From assembly GCA_022559985.1 (NCBI GenBank), contig JAFJTR010000066.1, positions 1 through 64,000 on the forward strand: a DNA stretch of 64,000 nucleotides. The letters are read 5' to 3'. This DNA is from Parastagonospora avenae f. sp. tritici 18332-5 (Eukaryota > Ascomycota > Dothideomycetes > Pleosporales > Phaeosphaeriaceae). The translations under genes were made by a program, and so were the position numbers. The notes under the pieces are model-generated. The model did no database searches. It had not been told where the DNA came from and saw only the letters and a program-made list of their open reading frames with translations. Below, piece by piece: positions 53,798 through 64,000 of the stretch (positions are counted from its first letter, which is position 1; every line of letters begins with the position of its first letter).

Positions 53798-55006
53798 TCA
53801 GCTCTTCCGCCGCGACTTTGCCAAAAGCTTCAGACCAGGAGCATGATGAGCTACACTAATACATGCGCACAGCGAAAACACAGCAAACGCGCTCGACGCA
53901 AGGGAATTCCGAAACGCAACCAGGGCCACAAACCCGTATATGACAGTCGACATCTGCCAGAAGAACGCCTCACACCATGGCCGAATGCACGAAAGCTCAG
54001 CGAGGATAGCTCGCCATGTCCGGACGAGTCTGTCGATAGTGAAGGCGCAGTACTCGCGGTATGTCGGAGCAGCGAGCATGGCGTTCCATTGTTCTCTGCG
54101 CGCGTCGTGATCAGCGCCGGCAGTGAGCTTGCGTTCACGGAGAAGATAAGACCACAAGGGAGTTAGACTCCCCGTCGAATCATACGGCCTCTGTTCGTTC
54201 ATGAAAGTCGTCCACTTCCGCACAGCTGTCTTCGCCTCCTCTCCAGTAACTTGCGACCACTCTTCATGCACGGTACCCTTCGCAGATTTGCACTCCTCGC
54301 ACCACCAATTCTCCCTGAGATGCCTCAGCTCCAGAAGAACAAGCTGCTCAACACGAAAACAGTTTTCAACATCGTGTTCGGGTGCGATCACGTTAAGCAC
54401 CAGGTTACATCTATCTTGGTGCTCGTTGATGCGCTTCGTGTAGTCGGCGCGTCTTGTGTAGCCGATCTTGGTGCCGAATTCTGGACGAGATTCGGCCTGT
54501 AGCATGTAGATGGTGCCGAGTGCGTCCTTGGATGTGAGCGTCTCTCGGAGCTTTGCTCTCAGTTGGACGTCGATGAGGTGGGAGGACGTAGAGGTAGATG
54601 GCAGGATGGGCGGTCGTGTGATTTGCGGAGAGCGTGGACGACGAACTGATTGAGCGCTGACTGCTCGGATCCGGCGTCGTTCCCCAGGGCTGGGATTCTG
54701 CATACTACTTTGAAGCGGATCAGATACTCTACGTCGATTGGTGGCATGTATCGCAGGCGATAGATGAGAGGATGGTAGGGATGAAGCTTGGTCGTCATTT
54801 CTGGGTACAACTGGTTCGCTTTGCGAGTCTGCCAAATGAGGGCGCTTGCGGAACGATCCTGAAGCCGTGAAGTTCAGGGAAGGGACAGAATGCTGGGGTG
54901 ACACAGATGGGCTTTCAAGTCTGAGTGAAGGCTCTGGGCTTGTTTCACGAGATGGTGTTGGTGAGGGGAATCGACCTGGACATATCTGGCTGTATTGGCG
55001 TGACAT
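53798..55006 (-). CDS. T5orf172 (GIY-YIG-like) protein with hydrophobic C-terminus
   Basis: A single exon; 402 residues from Met at 55006, or 427 from 55081. I prefer 55006 (MSRQYSQICPGRFPSPTPS) because the extra residues are hydrophobic and unlike the domain family. A disordered Ser/Pro/Arg-rich segment (1-140) precedes a T5orf172/MUG113-type domain near 165-255: GTIYMLQAESRPEFGTKIGYT, RINEHQDRC, and a FRVEQLVLLELRHLRENWWC-EEC ending. This domain is related to GIY-YIG nucleases and is common in filamentous fungi; the GTIYML and GYT pieces match the family core. The last 60 residues carry two hydrophobic segments (STVIYGFVALVAF, SAFAVFSLCACISVAHHA) and a basic end, which suggests membrane anchoring. 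No biochemical role is known to me. Confidence 0.82.
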   Translation of the reverse strand: MSRQYSQICPGRFPSPTPSRETSPEPSLRLESPSVSPQHSVPSLNFTASGSFRKRPHLADSQSEPVVPRNDDQASSLPSSHLSPAIHATNRRRVSDPLQSSMQNPSPGERRRIRAVSAQSVRRPRSPQITRPPILPSTSTSSHLIDVQLRAKLRETLTSKDALGTIYMLQAESRPEFGTKIGYTRRADYTKRINEHQDRCNLVLNVIAPEHDVENCFRVEQLVLLELRHLRENWWCEECKSAKGTVHEEWSQVTGEEAKTAVRKWTTFMNEQRPYDSTGSLTPLWSYLLRERKLTAGADHDARREQWNAMLAAPTYREYCAFTIDRLVRTWRAILAELSCIRPWCEAFFWQMSTVIYGFVALVAFRNSLASSAFAVFSLCACISVAHHAPGLKLLAKSRRKS

Positions 55007-55778
55007 TTCGACTATAGAGTTGATGAATGGTGGTCGTATGAAAGACAAAATAAGAAGTGCAATATAGCTTCCACAATACAAGTTGCAGGAATACTTGTAC
55101 TCAGTACTCGATCAGCCTCGTAGGCGGCAGTGTACTGTCGCATGAAACTGCCATGGTCGTGGCGCAGTTGGATGTCGCTGCTGTGCCGCACTCAGGAGTT
55201 CGCTTAGGGCTCTTGTGAAGTCGTTCAGCGGGACCTCCCGGCTTTGCAAGAGTGTGTGATGCACGCAGGGCTTGCGGATTTGCCGGCTCAGCTGCGCAGC
55301 TTCTCGGGCATATTTTTACTGCAACAAACGAGCAGAAACATATTTCGCAGGTGTTAATCGAATTGTCGTAGTGAAGTGCATCTGTCTGCCAACACTACGC
55401 AGTGTACAGCTGAACTCTTGGTGTACTGCAGATACAAGGATACTGTTCTATTAATGGTGAGGCTTCAATACACCATCTGTGTCAAAGATGCAGTTGTGGC
55501 GCGTCCATCTGCACTCTGCGTGGGGTGCTCGTGGTGTCATCCAATGGCTGTAGCCGGCAAGGACTTGGCCCCATTGTGACGAAAACAATGTTTGAAAGTT
55601 ATCGCTTCAGCCCGTAAACCTAGCCAGTACCGCGCACAATCAACAAGAAAATCCAGACATTGCGAACATCGTCGCCGAAATGCTCGAGTCTCGTGTCCCT
55701 CCTCCATAACTACTCACTTTGATCCTTGATGCACGATACCATGTATGTTGTACATGGGTCATGAGTAGGATCACAATT
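55007..55778. other. No gene seen
   Basis: This holds the promoter side of the T5orf172 gene and a 0.7-kb stretch of short spurious-looking ORFs before the relic. Confidence 0.5.
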
Positions 55779-56725
55779 TCATCCAGTGCCGTCTCTTTCC
55801 TTACGGTCCTCAATCTCAGCTAGCGCTTTGCCAGGAATGCGCACCCAGCTGCCTTTCGCCTCGAGTTTGATTGTCCCCAATAGCGTTCCTGTCCCCGCGC
55901 TTTGCGTAGAATCGAAGTCCGAGGTAGGCTTGGAGCCAATGTTATGATAGAGAGTGAGGTTGTGTAATTCACCAGCATCGAAAAGATCCCACTCGCTGCG
56001 GAATTGACCAAACAATGCTGTGCTCGCTAGAGCGCTGCTTGGAAAGAGCCACGACCAAGATTCTCCTCCCATCCATCCGCTGCATTTACTTTTGTCTTGG
56101 AACTTGATGTCGATCCTTAGACCGAAGTGGTAGTGGAAGGTTGCTTTACATGACTCTTAGGTACATCCAGGGTCCTGTCGACGTGATTGTACAGTTTCAA
56201 AGCGCGATTGCTTGGCAGCGATAGAACGTGCCACGTCTTTGTTGTATAGCATGGTGATTCGTATGGAGATAAGGCCTGTATGAGCGCACCATGGAAGTTC
56301 TTGTACTCGGGTGGAAGTAGGAAATTTCTGATCTTGTCGGGGCGAATTAGGAATTCAAATCGAATTGTGGAATTAGCAGGGACGCTGAGAGGATCGAGCT
56401 CCTAGACGTTGTTGCATCGATCTCTTCGGTTTCTGTCTTGTTTTCCTTGGAAGTCTAAAGTGTCTGCTTCGGGTGCACCCCTTGAAAGCTGGCATCTCTT
56501 GTGTGTGCATTACGATTGGACTGAGGCAAGCTGTAAAGGATTAAACCTGAGACTCCGATATATATGCATGTTTTTCAAAGACACGGCGCTCGAGGTGGCT
56601 GAGGGATCTGCTGCACCTGGCTGGCGAAGTAGTAATCGACGCACTACAACCATTTACCTCTACTGCAAAGTGTATGTCTATCACAAGGCCATCTGCGTCA
56701 ATGGCTGGGTAGAAACAGGCACATG
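55779..56725 (-). pseudogene. Gene relic, unknown family
   Basis: No ATG-initiated ORF of note covers this interval, yet several minus-strand frames read like protein. One frame is open for 94 codons from 56401 to 56120 (ELDPLSVPANSTIRFEFLI, PDKIRNFLLPPEYKNFHG, ALSPYESPCYTTKTWHVLS). It is preceded in frame by TAG (56404-56402) and TAA (56512-56510) with coding-like sequence between them. Near 56150 the reading moves one nucleotide and continues as FHYHFGLRIDIKFQD, KSKCSGWMGGESWSW and a further 75 residues to a stop at 55779. An upstream piece (FYPAIDADGLVIDIHFAVE) lies in another frame near 56710-56650. Both upstream stops would be CAA or CAG before a C-to-T change. I read this as a decayed gene; an undetected multi-exon gene is the alternative. 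The family is unrecognised. Confidence 0.5.
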
Positions 56726-58003
56726 AATGTCAACCCGATTGGCGAGTTTCCCTTACCAGCTAGCCCGCCCTTCCGCCAACATTATTGCAAGACCGACTTG
56801 ACGGGTTACGATTTTGATTGTGGTTTCGACTGAGTTGGGCTCGCCTGTGACAATGAAATGGCGGCTGCTTGTGACAGTTCAACAGGGACGTCATGACAGC
56901 TAAGAGTTGAGTCGAGTTGTGAAGGACCAACGCTTTCAAAGTCCAGCCATGTTCATCTTTCTCCAGTCTTCACCCCTGCTCTAAAAGTCGAGCTTTTGGT
57001 AGCTCTAAGACGCGGTCCAGATTGGCTTTGCTTTACCACTTCTCGTGCATTGTATTCGGCGATCAGCTAACGGGATGTGCCCAACATGAACCGATAGCCA
57101 GGATTCTGAGAGCACAGCGTTAGAGCGGCTTATTTTTGCGAGATCCTGCTGCTGCGGTCAACAGGTGCTGCAGTGATTCATGCGCGCTGTGTCTGAACTC
57201 TGAGTACCGCTCGAGCGTGACCAAGTTAAGCCTGCAGCGTGTGACGGAATTGCGTAGACCGTAAGCCAAAGTCATACAAAGTTCATCAGTCGGAGGTCTT
57301 CTTGTACGATTTTCGCGCCTTGTTGCTTGTGCAATCTTCTGTTGATGACCATGCCATGAAACGAAATAACGCGAGCTTGTATGTGGGAATTTGGGTGATC
57401 AAAGAGAGAACATGGTAGTCGGAACGCAATCGCGTATCCATGTAGCAGGAATTGAAGGGTCGGGCATGTAGCTGCTGTTACCTGAAACAGGTGCCGGTAT
57501 GGATTTGTAGTTAGCTGGATGCTCGAATGCGACCTTTAACGCGATGCGTCGTGCCCAGGTGTGATCTTCCCACTTTCGTTGCGTCCACGGGTGACATTAG
57601 AAGCCAAGCAGCTGTATTGGGGTATAAATTGCCACTAAAAGAAACCCATAGATGCAATCTGACGCTACAGAACACTTCAAGCGTGCGCTTAGTATGTGAG
57701 TGTGACCACGAGGTCGAGGTTGTGTAAATTGTGTGCTCGATGTAACGCGACTGTTTTGTGGGTAAGCAATGTGGGCTAGCTCTCATCAAGTTAGCGCCGG
57801 ATGGAAGAACGCCTCAATCCATCGACCACTCACCGACATCATGACTGTCGCTTTGCTTCGTCTCGCTGATGCCTAGCAGCACCTAATTTCACAGCCCACT
57901 CCATGACCGCGCAGAGAAACTCGAGTCTTGACCGGTTGAGGCTGCGGAGGAGGGAGATATCATTGCGATAGCTTTGGAAGTCGCCGCCCTGCGGATCAGC
58001 ATC
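56726..58003. other. 1.3-kb spacer without a supported gene
   Basis: Short ORFs on both strands lack recognisable content. The right end is the promoter of the ABC transporter gene. Confidence 0.45.
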
Positions 58004-61000
58004 ATGGCTTCATTACAAACACCAATGTCGCCGAGCTCATGGTCGTCCTTCAATGAGACGAAGCCAATATTGCAATGTCATGAGATATGGGTATGTTTTT
58101 GCGTTACACATTGGCCGTATCTAACCTTTGCAAAGGACGCAGACCGAGCACGCTTTACGCCGTGTTTTATGCCATTCATTACAGCCGCTCCAGCTTTGAT
58201 AGCGGCATTGGTACTGCTGACATACTCGCTTCAAATCTTTCGTGCGTACCAGCCACGATGGACGAAGCCATTTATAGAAGAGGCGAAGGAGAAAGCAACG
58301 GACCTGGAGGACGAGCCGAAACATCCAGCACCCATTGTAACATTGAGCCTCTTGGGGATCACGGCATTGGGTCTAGTACTACAGTCTCTGTGTGTGTTCT
58401 TTCCAAAACGCCAAATCCTTGAGATCTATCCTGCAGTAGCATGGGTAAGTACCTGTTCATTTCCTTCATCTTTGGCAGAAAAGTCCACATAACTCACGAG
58501 ATTACAGGGCATCGCAGCGGTTATCGTAATGGCTGAGCGACCGAGGACTGCTTCTATGTCTCTATTGCTACTATTTTCGACACTTCTGGTCGCTCAGTTA
58601 GTTGTACTGTCTCACGCTCAACACCTCATCAACAGAATGAAGGCAGAAGACATACCTTCCGTGCTCGGACCCATCATGGCTCTATTGGGAATCATCACGA
58701 TACTCAATATGCCATTCAGAGATCCGACGATGCCGAATGATGATATCAGCGCAATATATACCGCCCCAACGGTGAATTTGCGAACTCCGGAGGACAACCT
58801 CACGCCATGGCAGTATATGACCGTGGCATGGATGGCCCCTATGGTGCAAGAAGGCTACAGGCGACAGCTAGACGATGAGGATGTATGGGATTTGCCTTGG
58901 GAATTCAAGCATGCGCGCCTTCACCGTACTTTTAGGGAGCTTCCGGGTTCAGTAACACGAAGAGTGTTTAGTGCCAATGGCATGGATTTGATACGCACAA
59001 CCACAATGAGTTTCATACGCTTAGGTTCAAGTAAGTTTAAGATCTCTTTCGTGATCGCGTAAGGACTAACAACCTCATCAGCACTCGCTACACCCGTTCT
59101 ACTGCAGCGTCTTCTTGCCTCCATGCGTGAAGGTAAGCCTGCCAATGTCACCATTACTTATGCAGTTCTTACTGTGGCTTTTCGTCTGCTTGCGGCACAA
59201 CTACAAGTCTTTAACCTTTGGTACCAAAGGCGGGCATATGAGCGTTCACGTGGCGAGCTAATTACAATGCTGTACGAAAAGACACTGAACCGCAAGATCA
59301 TGGGTGCAAAGCAGGAGGCAAAAGAAGAGCACACTAACGGCCATGCCAATTCCGAGAACGGCCAAGACCTGAATGGTGGAAATGGACATTCGCCCGAGAC
59401 TACGAAAGACGAACCTCAAAATTGGCTCAAACGTTTGTTTGCGCTCTTGCGATCGATGTTTTCAAGAAAGCCAAAGAAAGAAGTTGAGAAGGAGAAGGTG
59501 GGCGCTTCCATGGGCAAGATCCTTAACCTAATGCGCAACGATGTGTACGAGATAGCGCAGCGTTTCTGGGACTTTGCCGAAATCCTCACACAGCCTGCTG
59601 GAGCTATTCTTGCGACGGTATTAATCTGGCGCATGCTCGGGTGGGCGTGTCTACTTGGCGTTGTTGCACTGGCCGGCTCACAGCTGATAAACATTGTCAT
59701 TACTCGCTTCCAGATCTACTTCGAGAAGAAGCGCAGAGTCGCTACAGACGAGAAATTGCAGAGGACAACACAGTTCATCGAATCGATCCGACACCTGCGC
59801 TGGTACGGCTGGCAAGATTCTTGGATGAAGGGCATCCTCGAGTCCAGACAGACGGAACTGCATCTTCGTGTCATTCAAATCATGTTCTCAACAACACTGG
59901 CTTTCATGTTGCGATTCGGTTCCGGATGTTTCCCGGCGATCGCTTTTTTTGCTTACACACGATGGGAGGGTAAATCCTTGCAAGTCGACCTCATATTTCC
60001 TGCCATCGATCTCTTCAATCTCCTCGAAGGCTATCTACGCGCCTTGCCACAACTGGTCACGACTATGCTCAATGCCTACGTCGCCATGAGTCGAATCGAG
60101 GAATTCATGGCTGAGCCCGACAAAGAGCAAGCAGATGTCGTCCCAGAAGGATCCGCAGACCTCAGTCTCCAAGGTGCTTCGTTTGCCTGGCCTGGTGTGG
60201 AGCAGAATGTGCTCGAAAACATCACAATGGCATTCCCACCAGGCTTGACCGTGATCTACGGTGAGGTAGCTGCAGGTAAAACTGCATTGCTACAAGCCCT
60301 GATGGGTGAGCTCGACAAGCGTGAAGGAGAGTTCATACAACCAGACCAGGTCATGGGGTATTGCGCGCAAACACCATGGCTTCAGAGCATGAACATACGA
60401 GAAAACATTTTGTTCTCGCAGCCATACGAAGAAGCGCGATACAAGCAGGTCCTCGAAGCCTGCGCATTGCTGCCAGACATGGCAGAGTTCAAGCATGGCG
60501 ATCTATCGAACATTGGAGAAAACGGTATTGGCTTGTCAGGAGGACAAAAAGCTCGCGTTGCACTTGCACGTGCAGTGTATAGCAGTGCCAAGGTTCTTCT
60601 TCTCGACGATCCTCTATCTGCGCTTGATCATCAAACAGCCGAATACATTGTAGATAAGCTACTCGCCGGTGCGTTACTTGTTGGGAGAACGACGGTTCTT
60701 GTCACACATCGCACAGAACTCTGTCGCGGTCTTGCGAAGCAATGGGTAGAGCTCCAGCATGGGAAAGCTACGATTCACGAACCAACAGAAGACGAAGAGA
60801 ATAGACTGTCGCTACACCGCACGCAAACAAATGAATCCATATCTGAGGAAGAGGCCCAGCGGCGTAAAGAACAAGAAGCGGCAGCCATTCCGGACAAGTT
60901 CATCGAGGACGAAACACGCACAAAGGGCGGCGTGAAACTTTCCGTATACTGGCGCTACATCAAGGCTGGTACATTGCGCTGGTGGTTTGTTGTCATCCTG

Positions 61001-62693
61001 GTTATGTTTTTATATCGGATTCTCGACACGTTGCAAACCTGGTTCATTAAAGCATGGGGAGAATCTTACACACATCCGACATCGAAGGGTATTTTTGGCT
61101 ACCTCCCCCCAGCGCATGACGACGTCATTCCATGGCTGCAGACATTCTTCTACTTTGTCGTGGCCACATCAATCCTCTTCTGGTGGACGTACATTATCAT
61201 GTTTGGGGTGGGATATCTCGCAGCAAAGTCCATCTTCCAGAGAGCCATCGAGCGTGTTGCACATGCAACGTTCAGGTACTACGATGTTACACCGGTGGGC
61301 CGCTTGATGAATCGCCTCACAAGCGACATGAACACGGTAGACGGAGGCTTGAGCAGTGCCTTTACAGTCTTTGTGTGGCAATTTATTGGATGGTTTACAG
61401 CCGTTGCGATCATTTTGACATCGACGCCAGCATTCCTGGCATTCGGTGCTCTTCTCTGCTGCGGCTTTGTCTACTACTTCTTCCGCTTCCTGCCAACGTC
61501 GCAAAGCTTACGACGACTTGAGGTAAGTTTAGCCAGTTGTCAGATCTGTACACAACCTCACAATCACATAGATGGTATCGCTTTCTCCACTGATGTCCAA
61601 TTTTGGCGCACTTGTAGAGGGTCTCACTACTGTTCGCGCCTTCAATGCGCAGCCCCGATTCCAGGAGCGCGTCATAGAAGTTGTCGATAACTTTCAGAAG
61701 AATGACCACTTCTACTGGTCTCTACAGTCCTGGCTTAGTCTGCGCTTCAGCCTCCTATCTGCTAGCTCGACGCTGGCTATGACGCTCATCGCCATTTACG
61801 TAGGCCTCAGTCCTGGTCTTACAGCTTTTGTCTTGATCACGGCAAGCAAGTTCGTCATACACACCGAGTACATGTGCAGAATCTATGGCCAGCTTGAGAT
61901 GGACTTTACAAGTGTGGAGCGTGTCATTGAGCTCCTGGATATTGAGAAGGAGGAGCCAGGTGTCGTCGACCCACCGGCACATTGGCCAACATACTCGGGC
62001 GACATCGAGTTCGAGGACGCTACAGTTCGCTATGCACCAAATCTAGAACCTGCGCTCCAGAACATCACGCTCAAGATACCAGCGGGCAGTAACACCGCAG
62101 TAATTGGACGCACAGGCTCAGGCAAGTCTACACTTGCTCTGTCTTTGTTAGCCACCATCGCTGCTGAAAGTGGTACAATTCGTATCGACGGTATCGACAT
62201 CTCTACGGTCAGCAAACAAGCCCTGCGTAGCCGCGTCACCTTCCTCGCCCAGGAGCCTGTTCTCTTTCCTGGAAGCATGCGCAAGAATCTTGATCCCCTC
62301 GACGAGTACTCCGATGCCGCTTGCGAGTCTGTCCTTTCCAAGATTGCAGGAAACCACAACTGGACCTTGTCCACCAACATCGAAGGTGGAGGCAAAGGTC
62401 TCTCACAGGGCCAACGCCAGCTCGTCGGTCTTGCGCGCGCCATGCTGAGGCGAAGCCCTGTGCTCATCATGGACGAGGCGACTGCATCAATTGATTTTGA
62501 GACTGCGCAGCGGATTCAGAGCGTGCTGAGAGAAGAGATGAAGCAGAGTACTGTGATCACTATTGCGCATCGTCTTGAGGCGGTCAAAAATGCAGACTAC
62601 TGTGTTGTACTGGGCAAGGGAAAATTGATCAAAGCTGGGAAGGCGGCGGATATGTTGAAGGAGGGGAGTGAGTTCAGTGGGATGCTAGCGTAG
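58004..62693 (+). CDS. ABCC (MRP-type) full ABC transporter
   Basis: Exons are 58004-58090, 58136-58444, 58508-59030, 59082-61522 and 61572-62693 (1,493 residues). An N-terminal membrane domain (TMD0-like, about residues 30-200) is followed by the first six-helix domain, interrupted by a charged cytosolic loop of about 80 residues. NBD1 follows: Walker A GEVAAGKTALL, signature LSGGQKARVAL, Walker B VLLLDDPLSALD with Asp in place of the catalytic Glu, usual in ABCC. The second six-helix domain and NBD2 (GRTGSGKSTLAL, LSQGQRQLVGLARAM, VLIMDEATASID, IAHRLE) complete it. NBD2 has the full catalytic Glu, so one site is active. Substrates are likely organic anions, conjugates or toxins exported at the plasma or vacuolar membrane; the exact cargo cannot be told. 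The first intron (45 nt) is stop-free and in frame. Confidence 0.95.
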
Positions 62694-63294
62694 ACGAACA
62701 TGACAAAGTGGGAGTTGCATTAAGGGCGTTAGGATTACAACAAGAAAAAAGAATCGTAATGCGTTACAGTAAAGCATACGTAGCAATCGAAAGTGTGTTT
62801 TGATCTCTGTGGTTTCCTGTGATTAGGAAGTCTCTGACCTTGACTTTGTGGCGGCGTAGAGAACCACCTGACGCTTTCCGTTACACGATAGTTTAGCTAA
62901 TAGCTAGCAAACGCCTTCACGCAAACTTACCAGCCCACTACAATCGACGCCGTTCGTTCACTTGCCCAAACTAGTAGTTTGAATCCCGTCGTGGGATGTG
63001 TGCGCCGGTGGCAGTTTCTTGGAATGGGGCTGACGCGGCTGCGCCACTTATATCCGTGTGGAAACAGCAGGGGGCCTAGGATACGATGAACGCATTGGTC
63101 ACGTCCCGACAAGTGAGAACGCCGCATCTTCCGCGCACGCTGGCCAGCCTGCTTTGCTCTCGTCAGACCGTCTTGACACATATTTCCAGCATGCAAATAT
63201 CCCGATAACCCGTAAAACGACTTCGCAAGCCACCTGAAATTGCCATCGCGTGAGGAATTCTTGGACCCTTTCTCGACTTCATCGGACCCCCGGG
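62694..63294. other. ABC transporter 3' flank and next promoter
   Basis: No gene is supported. An A-rich AACAAGAAAAAAGAATCG tract near 62740 fits a 3'-end region. Confidence 0.5.
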
Positions 63295-64000
63295 ATGGCC
63301 TCCGCTCCCTCCTCACCCGACGCGTCGGCGGAGCATGAGCTCGATAATATGGCGGATAATAAGCCGAGCTTGCCAGTGGAAGAGGACATCATGCAGTTGG
63401 CGAGGTTGGGCGAGATTGGAGCGATTCAGAAGCTGTTTGATGGGGGGAGGTTCGATGCGACATATAAAGATGACCAGGGCATAACGCCACTACACGTATG
63501 TACGAACATTCGAGTAGGACATAATGGAGACGCTAACCTTGCTGCAGTGGGCGGCTATCAACAACCACTATGCCCTCTGCCACTACCTCATACAAGCCGG
63601 CGCGCCGATTAATGCGAAAGGCGGTGATGCAGTAGCCACACCCGTCTTGTGGGCAGCGAAGCGCTGCAACTATTACATCGTGAACCTCCTCCTCGACCAC
63701 GGCGCCGATCCGCTCCTTACCGACGACCAAGGCTTCAACTTGCTGCATTCGGCGACTCTCGACGGCAATGTCTACCAGCTGGTCTTGCTCTTACACCAGG
63801 ACATACCCGTGGATATCCCAGATCCGCAATCGCATACGCCGCTCATGTGGGCAGCATACAAGGGCTATCCGTCCTGCGTGGATTTGTTCTTGCGATGGGG
63901 CGCAAACGTGTATGCGACAGACGACCAGGGCTTTACAGGCCTCCATTGGGCGCTAGTCAAGGGATCGCAAGAGTCGATACAGAAGCTCCTCGAGTATGGC
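63295..64000 (+). CDS. akr1: Akr1-type ankyrin/DHHC palmitoyltransferase, 3' end cut by window
   Basis: Exon 1 is 63295-63495, the intron 63496-63547 (GTATGT, acceptor TTGCTGCAG), and exon 2 runs to the window edge. The visible 218 residues have a disordered acidic N-terminus and then ankyrin repeats: DDQGITPLHWAAINNHYALCHYLIQAGAPIN, PVLWAAKRCNYYIVNLLLDHGADPL, QGFNLLHSATLDGNVYQLVLLL, HTPLMWAAYKGYPSCVDLFLRWGA and a fifth beginning GFTGLHWALVKG. This repeat order and the start EEDIMQLARLGEIGAIQKLFD match fungal Akr1, where five or six repeats precede membrane helices and the DHHC-Cys palmitoyltransferase domain. It would act at Golgi or endosomes on kinases and trafficking proteins. The DHHC part lies beyond the window, so another ankyrin protein remains possible. 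Confidence 0.85.

Noticed and set aside
1..64000. CRISPR arrays, insertion sequences, operons
   Set aside because: No direct-repeat spacer arrays or terminal inverted repeats were seen, and spliceosomal introns show a eukaryotic genome where such features are not expected.

Overview
This window is nuclear DNA from a filamentous ascomycete. The evidence is short introns (45-80 nt) with GTATGT/GTAAGT donors and CTAAC-type branch points, a SAGA Ada2, a mitochondrial bS21 protein, an ER SNARE of the Ufe1 class, an ABCC transporter, a UstYa (DUF3328) protein, a PTH11/rhodopsin-like receptor and an intronless tRNA-Ser(AGA). The mix of protein families, including secreted cysteine-rich proteins and several LRD-Y/F-box-like proteins, suggests Dothideomycetes and perhaps Pleosporales; that placement is inference from memory of families, not a database result. 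All exon coordinates come from reading splice sites and checking phase by hand.

Layout. 1-4.4 kb is accessory: a GPI-anchored-type surface protein and a badly decayed Cys-rich gene. 4.4-22 kb is mostly conserved housekeeping sequence: an LRD-type nuclear-looking protein, a conserved disordered protein, ADA2, a YPK1/Gad8-type AGC kinase, glucose-6-phosphate isomerase, a type I membrane protein with a 16-nt microexon, bS21m, an RBM25/Snu71-like splicing factor (RRM plus PWI) and an L-fuconate dehydratase-like enolase. 22-24.3 kb holds no gene I can support. 24.3-34.2 kb is accessory or secondary-metabolism-like: a tiny Cys-rich protein, a GNAT, a UstYa-type oxidase, a small secreted protein, a rhodopsin-like receptor and an APC permease. 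34.5-41.1 kb carries two LRD-type paralogues, both broken by in-frame stops, flanking a nitronate monooxygenase and a bifunctional HPPK-DHPS folate gene. 41.9-55 kb has a small secreted 8-Cys protein, syntaxin-18/Ufe1, aspartate aminotransferase, a Gag-like-domain protein, tRNA-Ser, a holo-ACP synthase with a GC-AG intron, a single-pass surface protein and a T5orf172 (GIY-YIG-like) protein with a hydrophobic C-terminus. 55.8-56.7 kb is a gene relic. 58-62.7 kb is an ABCC transporter, and the window ends inside an Akr1-type ankyrin/DHHC palmitoyltransferase.

The genes do not form one operon-like unit. Housekeeping genes are compact with short spacers, often divergent (ADA2/YPK1, bS21m/RBM25, NMO/FOL1). 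Accessory stretches have long spacers, small secreted proteins and decaying genes. The nearest thing to a functional cluster is GNAT, UstYa, secreted peptide and receptor at 24.7-30.7 kb. The strongest unusual pattern is repeated nonsense and frameshift decay in at least three and probably four loci.
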